NCBI RefSeq assembly: GCF_009389715.1
Contig: NC_052399.1
Location: forward strand, 20,397,545-20,461,544
DNA: 64,000 nt
Direction of reading: 5' to 3'
DNA from: Phoenix dactylifera
Lineage: Eukaryota; Streptophyta; Magnoliopsida; Arecales; Arecaceae
Under the pieces are notes generated by a model. It was not told the DNA's origin. It saw nothing but the letters and a program-made list of their open reading frames with translations, and ran no database searches. Every line of letters begins with the position of its first letter. Positions within the stretch are counted from its first letter, which is position 1. The position numbers and the translations under genes were made by a program. This document shows, in pieces, positions 24,837 to 38,289 of the stretch.

Positions 24837-27800
24837 ATGACGTCTGGGACGAGGCTTCCGACATGGAAGGAGAGGGAGAACAACAAGCGGAGGGAGAGGA
24901 GGCGCCGGGCGATCGCCGCGAAGATCTACACGGGGCTCCGGATGTACGGCAACTATAAGCTGCCAAAGCACTGCGACAACAACGAGGTCCTCAAGGCCCT
25001 CTGCAACGAGGCCGGCTGGATCGTCGAGCCCGACGGCACCACCTACCGCAAGGTATCGTTACCACCCCCTGCCCCTTCTTCCCTTGCTTTCCTTGCTTGT
25101 GCTTTTTTTTTTCTTCTCTTTCCTTTTTTTTCGTGGTTAAACTCGAACAGAAAAATAGAAATAATAAAGGCGCATGGTAGCCACGAATTCCATAAAGCCA
25201 TTAATTTGCACCGGAGGTGAAGCATGTAACCGCATTGCTCCTGCCCTGCTGAAAGGCACCTTTTTTTTAAAAAAAAAAAGGAGAAAATTTTCTCCGACCG
25301 GCGCATGTTAGCGTCACTAACAGCATGCGCACGTCGGCCTCCGGGTAGAAGCCCGCGGATTGCGGGGCCGGTGTTGGGTTCCTTTTCGTCTGAAATGAAC
25401 GGCTGTGATTGCTTGAGCTGGTTCTTCAGACGGTCGTGTGTGCACGTTCGTCAATTTTTTTTTCCTTTTTTTCTCCTAAATCCAATATTTTATCCGGAAT
25501 ATTCTGGATGCCGTGCCGCCTGCAGACGCGGTGACCGGACCCCTCTGCGCTATGATTTTCTTGTGCTTTTACACCGATTCCCTCCACGGTGGCCTTCCAT
25601 TTGTTGTTCCATGGGGACAGTTTGGTAATTTTAACACTGATGTAACTGCTGGCCTCGTTAGTTGCCTCCCTGGTGTCACGCGACCCACGCGTTCCCGCCG
25701 GTGCGCGATATGATTAGCTCTGGCTTCGAACTTTGACGAGACTGCCGTCCTTCTCGATGGCGCCGGCCGTTTATCAATTTATAGTTCCGTTTTGGAATAC
25801 GAATGATTCTCGTCAAACCGATCGGCTGGACCGGCCGGTGTTGGGGCTCGCTTTTTGAACGGTTTCAGATTCTCCCACGCGAGATTCTAGAGATGGAAGA
25901 CAGGACTTGGGACTTTTGATTGGAGCTGGCCTTTCTTCGAGGGTTCTCTGTAGTATGAACTGGTCTCCATTCTTTGAACCGTTCGGAAAGTGAAAGGAGG
26001 GTTGGGTGGGCACGCGAAAGCACCGGTATGGAAAGTATAATTTAGGAGTAGAGAGTGGAGCAAATGCTGCTAAAAGTTTGTTTAGTTTGTAGCGTTTTTC
26101 CTTCGCCCACCTTCTTTCTTGGTCAGGTTTTTTGGGGGAAAAAAGGACTTAGATATGAATAAATACTTGGTGAAAATGTATTCAATTTGGTTTCACCAAA
26201 ATTGGAATCATTTGGATAGCATCGTTGGTGCATTTAGGAGTAGAACATGATTTATGAATTGTATTTTTGTATAATTTAGAGGAGAAATCAGGGGTGTTGG
26301 TGTGGTGAACTGGAGGGTGTCAGATTTTTTTTGTTGTAGAGGTCTAGACTCTAGGCACTGTGTAGCTCGGTCAATATTTGTGAGATAGACACAGCGTTGG
26401 AGTTGGGATGTACATTTTTCTCCCAATCTCGTATTCAAATTCCCCTCATCTTCCCTCTTTATCTTCTAAAAGAGTAGATGAATATGACCTCTCCTTTGTT
26501 ATCATACATCTTATTGATGTACCTTGCATTTTTTTAATATGCTTCCATATGGGGATTACTTATCCATGAAATACAAGCAGAGTTTTGCACGTTTAAATAG
26601 GACTCTAGGCGTCCACAAAGTAGTCAATACTCCAGCCTCTAAAAGGTTATCTATATGTTAACAAATAAAAAATAGTCCAATTTGGCGGTGTTTTTTGTTA
26701 AAAAAACAATCACATTTTGATATGTACGTTTGTGAAAAAAGAAAGCTGTCTCAGTCTTACATTTGACTGACCATAAGTGATGGAACATTGTTTGCTCCTA
26801 GTGATATATTTTCTCACTAGACAACACAAAAAGTCAAGCGAAGTAAATGAATTTCATGGATATGACACTCATTTTATACTATTAATATGTCATACAGTGT
26901 TGCAACATGTCATGTCACAGTTTGTAGGAGTGTCGGCACTTTAAAATTCTTAAAAACTCAAGCATGTAACATTGCCACCTTTGTTTTTTTCCTTCTGGGA
27001 GGGAGAGGGGGTTGCGATCTTTTTCATGGGAACAATTACAATATTATTATTTTTTAATGTTTTAGGTGCATAAATTTTGTTCTAGGTAAACTGTAATCGT
27101 TAATTCAAATAAGTACTTTTGCCCTTGCCAAAGAAAGAAACAACTGAATTCAAAACCACCTCTCTCTCTCTCAATCTAGTTCTCGAACAAGCATGCATGC
27201 ACTAACATTCTGGGTGCAGAGTATTCTATTTTTAACTGTCTATTTATTGTCGTGGTTGTAAATTGCACAACATAGATATCTGGTGAAATGATTGATCATA
27301 AATTTTCACCCATTGGAGACATCCATAATTTCACATATTGCTTTTATGTATCAATTCCTCGTGTAGAAATGCAACCTAATCAATGCATGGACTCATAAAG
27401 ATGTTCAAGTTGTCATTGAAATAAATTTTTTCCTAAGCTTACTGCCATTCTACAACTGTCTGTATCCTTCTGGCAGTTAAATTCGAGTTTTTCACTAAAA
27501 TTGTTTGCATATTTTCCTGCTTGGAAGGCATATAAACTGCCTTAATAACTTATAAACTACATATGTATTTTTTGACAGGGATACAAGCCACCACCGGCAG
27601 AGCGCATGGATGTAGTAGGGTGCTCTGTTTCTCCAAGCCCATGCGCCTCGTATAACCCTAGCCCTGCCTCGTCATCTTTCCCGAGCCCTGCATCCTCATC
27701 CTACATAACAAATGCCAACAATGCTGTCAATGTTGCTGATGGCAACTTCCCACAGCACCATCTCTATATGCATGGTGGTTCCATCAGTGCTCCAGTGACC

Positions 27801-28310
27801 CCTCCTTTGAGTTCTCCGACTGCTCGTACGCCTCGCATTAAGACTGACTGGGATGATTCAGCTGCCCAGCCACCTTGGGCCAGTGCAAGTTACATGTTCA
27901 TACCAAATTCCACTCCACCAAGCCCTGGCCGTCAGGTTATTCCTGATCCTGCCTGGCTTGCGGGAATCCACCTTCCAACCGGAGGTCCATCATCGCCCAC
28001 TTTCAGCCTTGTCTCATCAAATCCATTCGGCTTCTTCAAGGAGGTGATTGCAGGTGGGGGATCTTCAAGAATGATGACACCAGGGCAGAGCGGCACATGT
28101 TCCCCAGTCATGCCAGGTGGGGCTGGCCATGTAGATGTTCAGATGTCGGATGGCATGTCCGATGAGTTTGCATTTGGCAGCAGCAGCAACGGCAATCATC
28201 CACCACCAGGATTGGTGAAGGCATGGGAGGGAGAGAGGATCCATGAGGAGTGTGGATCAGATGAGCTGGAGCTCACTCTTGGGAGCTCGAGGACCAGAGC
28301 TGATGCCTGA
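24837..28310 (+). CDS. BZR1: BZR1/BES1-family brassinosteroid transcription factor
   Basis: There are two exons, 24837-25052 and 27579-28310, with a 2526-bp phase-0 intron (CAAG|GTATCG ... TTGACAG|GGATAC). The protein is 315 aa. Exon one holds the near-invariant DNA-binding region: [21 protein letters not shown], then [24 protein letters not shown]. This is the atypical bHLH fold that binds E-box and BRRE sites. Exon two carries the Ser/Pro-rich segment with many SxxxS/TP sites that GSK3/BIN2 kinases phosphorylate in this family, then a PDPAWLAGI segment at the position of the PEST/PP2A region. A C-terminal LELTL (302-306) is an EAR repression motif. In the family, brassinosteroid signalling dephosphorylates the protein and lets it enter the nucleus. 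Whether it is BZR1 itself or a BEH4-type paralogue is not resolved. Confidence 0.95.
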
Positions 28311-28930
28311 TCAACATCATGGAGAAGCATCATCTTAATAGGTTCTTTACTTGTTGTTTTTACTTTTTAGTTTATCATGATGTTTATAGAGAGATAGAGA
28401 GGGATCGAGAGACCTGCCCATGGTTTCTTGCACATAGCCTCCATCCTCTTTTAGGTAACTGAGATTTTATTTGTTGTGGTGAGTGTTGAAACCAGGAAAC
28501 CCTTTGGAAAATATTGTGGCAAGATTATTGGAAGGGCGTCTTGAGAATGCCAGATGAAAATTGAAGGGTTAAGAAAAAAAAAATTTGATGTGAGAGTCTG
28601 CAATTATTGTTGCATCCTTCTTTTTTTTTTTCCTCTTCATATCATTATATTTTAGTTAATGGCCCGGGATGCATCGTTTGTGTTCATTGTCAGATGAACA
28701 TGCATGGATTTTATTGCTGTTATCTCCTGCTGATAAAGCAGTTAAAACAAACAGGTATGATATGCAGTGGGGTTCGTTTCTGTGTTAATGAGCATGGATG
28801 CACTGCTCGGAGAACTAAATTTGATCTTGTGGGAGGTGTTATCTACTAAATTTGATCAGAGGATGGAGGACCAAATTTTCCGATTTTACTGACCGCCGCA
28901 AATCTCTACTAAGCAGGCAGGAAAGATGTA
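28311..28930 (+). other. 3' flank of the BZR1-type gene
   Basis: This is probably 3' UTR, with no coding exon. T-rich and A-rich runs near 28573-28632 could contain the polyadenylation region, but a single site cannot be chosen. Confidence 0.4.
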
Positions 28931-28959
28931 TTGCAGCCTGCTCCTATTTGGTCTGGAAC

Positions 28960-30200
28960 AATGAGGAGCAAGCATAAACTCCATGGCCAATGGCTGGGCT
29001 ATCATCCTCCAAAGAAGTATACGCTCAAGAATTTGGAAGTCAGCTGTGCAGGGACTCGCTTACATGCAGAATTTAAGTGGTCCGTTGGGAATGGAGAAGC
29101 TATTAATATCTTTACGGAACCTTGGTTCGATATTGTACCTCGGACAATCTGCCTTTTTTTCTGGAATGCCTGTTCCTATTAACACGGAGACCTTGGACGA
29201 GTTAAATTTGGTGAAGCATCTCTTTCTTAGGTCTGGTGAATGGAATCATGGACTACTTTCACAATGTTTCCCTCCACAATTATTTGTGAAAATTAGTGAA
29301 CTCCCTCAGGCTGTTATACAGCAATAAGATATTAAAGGATGGGCGATGGATTTAGGAACAAAATTAATGTTAAGGAGTCTTCAGATCTCCGAAGCTATCA
29401 ATTCAAGATGAAAGTATATATTTGTTTGGATTTGGAAGCTTAAGTACATACAAGAATCAAACTGTTCGCCTGGAGATTAAATTGGAGACAAATTCCTTGT
29501 GCTTCAGTTCTTTATGGTGAAGGCTTAGCACTTCGCTTGTTTCTTGCTCCACTTTAAATCAGGCACAATTTGACCATGTCCTGTTTTCTTGCTCTACTTT
29601 GAAGGAGGTATGGAATATCTTTACTCAGATGACAGGAATTGGCTCTCCTATCAGCTGCTTTGAAGGAAATTCTGAGTCACTCAGCACCAAATAGGAAGGG
29701 AGCATACATGAAATCTCTTAAACGGAAGTCTGATCGTGCCTGACAGGATTCTTCAAAACACTTCAGCAGTGTTGGTTCAGAAGATGATCAAATACAGCGG
29801 GGTCCCTAAAAGATTTTATCGTGCCACTAGCTGAACTTACTGCAGCAAATGAAGGTCTCAAGGAAGCTGAGATGCTTGAGCTGTTGTTTCTTGGATTAGT
29901 TCAGGCTCAAGCAGAATATGCCACCCTTCACTTGGAGAGCTTAAGGCTTATACCCGGTCACTTCAAAGTCTCAGGGAGGCCAACCAGGCGGCTATCTTGC
30001 TTGTTCTGGAACTCTTACAGGGAACTCATGTTTGGTTTTCGCGTTTTCCTTATCAGCTTTCTCTTCTTACCTCTGCTGATGCTCAAGATGTTCCTTTGTT
30101 TTGGCGTTCCTACCCATTTATCTCTACCAAAAAAAAAAAAATGGTTTGCACTATTCTCATGTGTTTCAGTTCTCATGAGATTTCATCAATGTGGTAACTG
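28960..30200 (+). mobile_element. Decayed LINE 3' region (C-terminal ORF2 remnant)
   Basis: In order I see RSRIWKSAVQG, then after a frame change KWSVGNGEAINIFTEPW, then a return to the first frame with TLDELNLVKHLFLRSGEWN. This is the region after the reverse transcriptase in plant LINEs. Next come LFAWRLNWRQIPCASVL and, with further frame changes, FDHVLFSCSTLKEVWNIF (zinc-binding zf-RVT type). An RNase H-like AELTAANEGLKEA follows at about 29827. An A-run at 30128-30140 may be the tail. Several frameshifts and stops make it non-functional. Confidence 0.75.
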
Positions 30201-30249
30201 ATAAGCTACACTCCGATGCAAGGTGGCACATCAGTTCTCGTCATGAAAT

Positions 30250-31236
30250 TCTGCTAATCTATAGGGAATGCTACATACATTCTGCACTATAAGATACATG
30301 AAGGGAAGCTGAATTTGGAGCTTCATAGAGGAAAAACTTTGGAACCTCGGGAGCTCGAGTGACTCGCACTGCTTCTATAAGAAAGCATTTCTTTATTGCT
30401 CAAGTAAAAACAGGTTATAAGAGAGTGATGAACAGCCCCAGGTGAGGACATGTTACTACGGATCTAGAGTGATTTCTGCATCATCCATCCCCCAAACAAG
30501 TAGAACTAAAGTGGATAAAGAATATAGGTTCCAGAGCCCCTCTGAAGGCATGAGTACTGTAAAAAACCTTTCAGTTTTTAAAAGCCATCTCAGTGAACAT
30601 GCTTACTGAGATTATTCGTCCTTGTTTGACACTAGTGGCGCAGGCCCCAGCACCATTACGAGTTTCTAATTTGGATCACATTTTCTATCTGAACTCCATC
30701 CGTGCAGAGCATCTTCAAATTCTGAATTGATCTTGAATGACAATCCATGCTCTTGCATGCTCTCATTGGTCCCCACTTTTTTTTGGCCAAGTTGCTACAT
30801 TCAGACTCTTCCATTGTATTTCTTGAGATTCATGAGAGAACAAAAAGGAAAAGAAAACAAAAATACTTGTTGAAGTCATGCATGCATCCAGTAGGAGGTT
30901 GAAAAGCATCAAATTATCATTATTTGTGCAAGGAGCAATTGAACTAATTGAATTTCCTCGCCATATATTGAAACTAATGCAGCTGAAGTCTGTGTTCATC
31001 AGATACATCATGGTTCCGTGTATTTTACCTGAGTACCACAAATTTATCCACATATATAAATGAATGAACATGTTAGAGCAGTCCAACTGTACAATTGTTT
31101 GTTGCTATGAGCAGTACATAAAGCCAATGGACCTCAGATAGAAAGCATGCAGCAAAAACCCAGTACACAACTCTGAGAACCAGAAGTAATCATCAATTTG
31201 AAGCATAAAACTATGCTCAAGTCAATTCTTGGATCC
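30250..31236. other. Spacer and 3' flank of the CFS1-like gene
   Basis: No coding exon on either strand. The part near 31130-31236 is likely the 3' UTR of the minus-strand gene. Confidence 0.45.
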
Positions 31237-34200
31237 TTATTTCTCCAGATTCTGGTATAGATCAGATAGAGCACGATAGAGAAGAGCTGCTGCAGGTGGC
31301 CTTGGCATAGATCCAAGAAGGATATCTGATGCCTTGACTGAACCACCATAAAAACGGGAATTTTCAGAAGTTCGTGTAGTGACTATGTTTCCATTGAGCG
31401 CACAACCTACAAATGCACCTGCAATACATTTATCTTGAAGGTCATGCAAGGAAAAGCCAGAATATCAACAATTATAATAAAGTGGCAGAGGTGGTGCCGG
31501 TGATGGTACTACATGCTTGGCAGTATGAGATGCCATATCTTATTACCACCAACAGTACAAAACCAAATGCAATTCTCATAAAAGGGTAACGAATAAAGTG
31601 GCATTTGTTTGTGTAACTTTACAAGTGTCCTTTTTGATGAGAAAAAAAGAGCCAGATTAACAGTAGAATGCTTGTAATTTGCAGGTTAGTGGCATCTGCA
31701 GAGGGAACACCTAGCTATCTAGCAATATGATCATAGTTTAAAGCTTCATCCATAACTCCACAACCAAAACTGGAACTTTTTGGTTTCCCTATCGACTCAA
31801 AGGCCGATGTTGGAGTTTTGGCACAAACTTGTTTTCAAGCTGAAATTATTAGGCATATGGTGCCATTGCTTCGAAGAAAAATTTTCTCAAGACTAAGCTT
31901 GAATATTGCTAGTTTTTCAAATATTTAAAAGCATTGGGATGTTGGGATCCAAAAAACCTAGATAAGTGAACTTCCTGCCATAGTCTTTAGCTATCTACGG
32001 CTTAAACCACATAGACCTTTAAATTCTTATTTGTTAACTTCTTGTCAAACAATGTAACACTAAAATTAAACATGAATATTGATTTATGTTCTGAATATGT
32101 ACATACATGTGTACACATACATCTCATATAGACATACAATACCATAATACTCAATGGCCCTGAACAATACAATATACTTTGAAATGTAACCTATTTTGAA
32201 ATGAGGCTCTTGCCACTACAGAGTCTAAGGAGGCTCAGATGTACACAGCTTTATCCTCGCATACAGAGACCGTTTCTTGTTTCAGACTCATGACAACCAC
32301 GCCACAATGGAGCAATCTTACCATTTCACCAAGGCCCACCCTCACCGATTTTGTTTCCTAAACTCATCTATATTTTATCCTTCATTTTCCAAGCTTCTTT
32401 CATATATTTGTCATTTTCCTTTTGGCTGAAACTAGATGTAAGCTACCAAACCATCAAAAGGGATTAACAGTCAAGAAGAGGGTGTAAGACAGAGTAAGAC
32501 ATAAAGAGAGTGAGGGAGAGCAGAGTGAACAGCTGGACCAATTGGAAGCTGCAGCAACAATGGGTTGCCAAACTGGGTTTGTCTGTACAAGGGTTGCTTT
32601 TCTTCTTCTTCTTCTTTTTTTTTTTGGGGTAGGGCACGGAAGATGAGAATGGAGGCGTAGCATCAGGGCCATGCATGAGGGCAAGAAGGCAGACAATCAA
32701 AAAGGTGGAGTAGGACAGATAGACAACAGAGGGAAGAGGAGAGTGAACTACTTGCCCAGCTAGGGTTTGTCTGCTTGCAGGGTGACAGAGACAAGGTGGA
32801 GGAAAAAAAGGCAGGGCCAAGCTCTAGATAGGCTGGGCATGAAATAACTTTGGTCCTTGAGTTTAAGTCGGGCTTAGGCCCATTAGCAGTCCTATTCAAC
32901 TACTAGTCATAGGACAAATATAATCCTACAAAATGTTTTGACAACCCTTCACACCCCAAAGAAGAAGAAAATTACAAGCATTAAGTTTCTTCAATTATGA
33001 TGCACCATAAATCCCCCAGTGCAAGACTGCTTTGATTACTTCTCCATGTTTAAACAAGCTGATAAATCTGCTCTGTGAACCAATGTTCATGATACTACTG
33101 CTACAAATGCTCGTGTACGCTCTTGCACAGAACTTGATCTGGCTGTCAAAATTACATAAGTCATCAGTTCCCCCTATCTTTGGTGAATACATCTGAGTCC
33201 CACCAAATCACAGCCAAATTACCATGACTGAGCTTTTGTCATGCTTGATCCCATCTCGATCTTCAGAAATTTCCTGAATGACTTCTTTTACAAGCTCATT
33301 AATTTTTCTTGACAAGAAGTTTTAGGTATTCAAAATAAACTATAACTAAACAGCCCCATTTTTGCACCTGAAACATGATAAATGTGGTTATATAATTGAA
33401 GCATCAAATGCTACAAAGTCTTTTTTCATTAAAATCGTGACAACGATGATTGCATTCGGTTACTTGCTGCTCTTGCTGGATGCACTAGACAGTACCTCAT
33501 CACAGGTGTTGCCTAGTGCAGTTTATATCGTGAAGACCCACACATACAGCACCTCAATAAATAAAAGACATTTGTACAATGCTTGATTGATTCATAAAAG
33601 AGTATCATTATAATATATCAGTACATTAAAATTGTTGCCAAAAAATGCTACTTGTAGTAACATGATCCTGATTAGCTAGATGGTTAAACTCAAAGTATAA
33701 CTTGGCTATTTTAATAAAACCATACCCAATAAGCTTTCTCCAATACAATCAGGTTATCATTAAAAACATCAAACATCAGAACAACCATAAAATATATGCC
33801 CAAAAATATCTATTGCCCATGTCTTTCCTTGTAAGCTATTGCTTTTGTTTGTATTTGGTTGCAGGACGGCAAAACGTGGGATAGCTATTCCTATTCCAAA
33901 GCCTTCTCATCAATGATCCTGAATTCTGTTTGATTACCTTATGATGGAATAAGTCAGCAATGAAAAATCAGGTGAATTAAATTCCCCCACTCTCTTCAGG
34001 AATAACCATTCAACCCCAAACACCGCCACCCCACCACACCCTCCTTGAAGAATAGTTTATCCCCATTTTCATGGGATAAAGCCCTTTGACTAGAAAAGCC
34101 AATCTCAGAATAACCCAGAATTGGCAAATGATTAAGCTAGAACAGGGGCCATTGCACCCTTATTTCCCAACCAATATAGTCTTAATGCAGATGAACAATG

Positions 34201-37200
34201 ATAAACTTAGTACATTTCACACTACATAGAGTGGTGTTTACATGCCAAAGCTCAATTGACTTAAGTTTACCTAAATGCTTATGAATAAGGGTTAATCATC
34301 ATTTCACCACCCCATATAATGCTCAATTTTTTTTCACACCTCCCATCATCACAACAGGGATACCTCTCACCATTCCATAATACTAATGAACTTCAAAGAA
34401 TTTATGTCCCACTTCACAAGCACGTACTCCAAATATTACATCAGCCTTTTCAGAATATGTGATAATGTACCAATAAGTGCAGCCTACATTACTAACTTAT
34501 TAGAAACATATCTCAAAATTAATCACTAGACGTCATTCATTTTCTCTCTTTTTTATGGTACTCTCACCATTCCATAATACCAACGAACTTCAAACAATTT
34601 ATGTCCCAGTTCACAAGTTCACAAGCACGTACTCCAAATATTACATCAGCTCTTTCAGAATATGTGATAATGTACCAATAAATGCAGCCCACATTAATAA
34701 CTTATTTGAAATATATCTCAAAATGAATCACTAGATGTCATTAATTTTCTCTCTTTTTTTGGTGGTCTGTTTGCCTTCCAGCAAAGTACATGCAATAACA
34801 ACTAATATCTATATTAAATATATTTACAGGAAAGAACATCGAGAGATTGTTAACAATGATCATGATTATAGCCTTTAGGAATTTTATAGAAGAATATAAC
34901 ACCTAGATAACATCTAAGTTTCACCATATTTAATTCATTGAGATCATTTTCTCAATACATCATTCGACACAGTACTTACTAGTCCAAAAGTGTGGATGCT
35001 TAAGGCAAGTGCGAGAACAATTAAGCAGCTACATAAAGTGACTCGTACTTTCATGGATTTAATCTCATGTCAGTGGAAGAAATATAATGAAATCAAGGAT
35101 AATGATATTATCTTATATTATTTTAAAAGTAAATATTTGTTTGGATGAAGGCATACCCTTACTGCAGCTGTACGTGTAGCATGCAGCATAACCACCATCA
35201 CCTGCACGTAAATCAGCCTCAGCTGTCCGTCCAACAATGCCAGCAGCTGCACTGATGCCAGCCCCTACTGACAAATGTGTATTTCCACTAAAGGTTTTAA
35301 CAGCATCTTTGGTCCTCAGCACAATTATGAAGTCAGTTAACTCCCCCCCTGCCTGTGAAACAATCATAGCACAAGCATATCATAGATGGTCCTTGTTAGC
35401 ATCAATAATATATTTCACATATCATTATACAGATAAGCAGAGATTATAAAAACCTGAGCTCCCCATCCAACACCAAATGAAGAAATAGCAGAGGGAGGAG
35501 ACCAGGAACCATCCTCTCTTCGAGCAATGACCAGCCCAGTCCCAATCTTGTAAGTGACCATTAATCCAACCTTTACGATAGTAAGTATTGCAAGGCCTTT
35601 TGCTTGATTTAGAATAGCATCTGGGATGGACTTCTCAGGCCTCAGTGAACCCACCTGAGCAATAACATATTACATCTTGTAAGTTTTCTTTTGAAGCCAT
35701 AAGGTGGTGATACATTTCCACAAGAGTAGTCTGTATGATGCTTAATTTCTAGTAGATGTCACAGAAAGACAATCCATTTCCAAGAGCTCTAAAACATGGA
35801 AGAGGAGCATATTGTGAAGGACTTGGTTTTCCAATAACACTGCGAGAGCTTGCAGGAGAGGAAGATGATGTCATGAAAACTCACGTTTAAAATGACATGA
35901 CATTCTTCTTGTGATGGCCATGAATTAGAGATGCTGCAACATGCTTTCTGTCTCTTAACTTAATTAAATTTTCTGGGCAGTAAGATGGACTGAAATCAGA
36001 GATGAAGCTGGATTGAGTAGTGCGATGATCCTGAGGCAACTCAATTGTTGAGCCAATGGGTAGCATTTGGCAGTGTTTGAAAAAATAACATGTAAAAGTA
36101 CATCATATTCTATTGTTAACTTGAGAAGCCAAAGATACTAGAATTTAGGGGATGATGGGGGATTATAGGTGGAAGTCAATGAGCCATGCTCCATGTGCTG
36201 AGTAACAATTCACGTGGCCACCTCTTAAATGTAAAAAGGCAAAGTATCCAAAAAGGAAACAGGTGTCTGGGTACTCCCATGAGGCAAATGGCAATTTCCA
36301 CAAGCTAAGCAATATAGGATGGGTGCTTAAGCAAATAAAATCATAAATGGTGCAGTGACATGAGAAAGTAAGGTTTACCTTGCTATAGCCACGAATTGTA
36401 TTAGCTGCCTTGTAAATCTCATACTCCATTGTACGCCCCCATGGGAAATTTAACCACGATCTCAGTGTGCTGAGATCTGTCAAGTCATGGGTTGGAAGCT
36501 GTGAAGCACGACTCACCTGATCCATTAAGTAAGGCTGAACAGACTCTAGCCGGACACAACAGACATCACAGACACGTTGGGGTTCTGCAGTTCTAAACTT
36601 TGGAGGCAACAAGCTCCTGCCTTTTGAACATTCACTGCAAAATATCCCACCACAAAACCGGCAATGATGCCGAGAACACATGATCGGATGAAAACGTATG
36701 TTACAAAGCATGCATGCGGTTGCAACACTGTCAGCCAACCACTTAGGAGGTTCTCTTTCAAGAAGTTCCTGTGCACTCCCAAAATTGGCCTCTGTGAGAG
36801 TGTGGGCCATTTCTTTCCAAGCATCTTCAAGGAGGTGCGTTGATAACCAAGACATCCTGCAATTCTGTAGCTCACCTGGGTTGAGTGTTCTCAGTTTGCC
36901 CTGGGCCACAAGAAGCATCTCCGAAACCACATCCCACAAGGTCATCTCCTTGTCTTCTGTGATAAACTGGTCCCAACTGATTTCCCCTTCAGGGAAGTAT
37001 CCACCGTTGGAACTGAAACCCCTATGCCATTCCTCATGGTCACTTTCTGACATGGGTGGGACAGAAACAGGTATCCAAATGCCAGTTTCTTCATAAAGTG
37101 GGGACTCATAATAGAAGTATTTGCCTGATTTCTGGTCTACAGGATCTCTAGTAGCATCAGTACTACAATTAGAATCTTGAACCAGTTCTGGACTCTGGGG

Positions 37201-38286
37201 TTTGTCGCACATTGGAGGCAAATTACTGTTGCCATGCTCCATTGAACCAGGAATCTAATTTTAACATCCATAAGGTTAAAACCCAAGTCATAAATAACAA
37301 GTGAAGCTTGTTTGAAATTTTAATTCTGAAACCATAGCAGAAAATCCTTTTCAAGTAAGTATTAAGATATTTCTAATTCCATCAATCATTCGTCATGACA
37401 TAAGTAGGGAATACTTTGCTTGGTAACTACAATACTAGTTTGTGTAAAAGTGAAAAATGAATGTGTTAAGGATAATGAAATTTAATAAACGATTCTGGGG
37501 ATTGAGCTTCTCATAGTTACTGAGATTTTTCTCTCCAGCTGGCTAATCCCTAAACTCCTAGAGATCACAAGAACTTCTTAATCACTAACTGCAAATTTTG
37601 TGGAAAATATGTGAAGAGATGAACCTTGAAAATTTTTATAGGTAGTTGTTTTTAATTGGACATTATTTTGGATGGAAGCAGGCAAGCGGTATTGAGAACT
37701 GCCGCAACTAAGCACCAAAAAAATGTACACCGGTTGCAATTGACAGCACCAACAGGTAATTTAGTTTTCCAAGAATCTTCTGAAAAAGTGGAGAGTGTTC
37801 AATTAGGAAAAAATGAAATCAGCAATTGAGGGAAAAAAGAGGATATATCCATGAGTCAACCATAATATTTGCCAGCACAAGTATCTTCCATCTCAATACG
37901 GACAATAAATTGGAGAAGCCCTAAAACTTCCTGAGGTGCAATCGACGGAAAACTAATAAAAGATCTAACCTTTAGACTACGAGATTTGATTTCCAATACA
38001 AAAGATTCAATCTTTCCAAGAACTGAATAAATAACTACCAAAGGAATTAAAATTCAGAGCAACGACCAAAATACAATATAGTTCCATAAATAAATAGAAA
38101 GAGTAATCCATATGAAGGGAAAGGCATCATCACCTGGGGGGACGAAGGGGGATTCTCCAACCCTCGTCCAGGAAGAACAGAAACCCTAGACTCCGTCGCT
38201 TCCGACGGCTCAAGAAACCCGTCGATCTCCGACGCCCCAGGCTCATCGCTCTCGATCACGGGGTAGAGCTTCTTGGTCTCCGCCAT
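31237..38286 (-). CDS. CFS1: FYVE-SYLF endosomal protein, CFS1-like autophagy adaptor
   Basis: Five exons (minus strand): 38286-38134, 37254-36379, 35654-35454, 35352-35157 and 31418-31237. They give 535 aa with all GT/AG junctions in phase. A FYVE zinc finger spans about residues 223-286: WLAD, CxxC, SRHHCRFCG, CxxC and RVCDVC. It would bind phosphatidylinositol 3-phosphate on endosomes. The SYLF (Ysc84-type) domain fills about 344-535: AKGLAILTIVKVG, WSPPSAISSFGVGWGAQ, GGELTDFIIVLRT, FSGNTHLSVGAG, then the RFYGG ... PRPPAAALLYRAL end. By family knowledge CFS1 links ATG8-decorated autophagosomes to multivesicular bodies. The ATG8-motif position after the FYVE domain reads WLNF (318-321). The first base of exon 3 is GTG inside a codon series, not a start. 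CFS2-type paralogy is possible. Confidence 0.93.
31419..35156 (-). other. Last intron of the CFS1-like gene, 3738 bp
   Basis: The donor is AAGG|GTATGC and the acceptor TTGCAG|GTGCATTT, a phase-1 intron splitting a glycine codon. It holds a (CTT)n/T-rich run near 32598-32625 and a 197-bp tandem duplication (34368-34761). I see no gene inside it. Confidence 0.85.
34368..34761. repeat. Two-copy tandem duplication, period 197 bp, in an intron
   Basis: Units start at 34368 and 34565 with CACCATTCCATAATAC and both end TTTTCTCTCTTTTTT. They differ by scattered substitutions. The second unit has an extra 10-bp TTCACAAG-type duplication near 34612-34625. Confidence 0.88.
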
Positions 38287-38289
38287 CGG

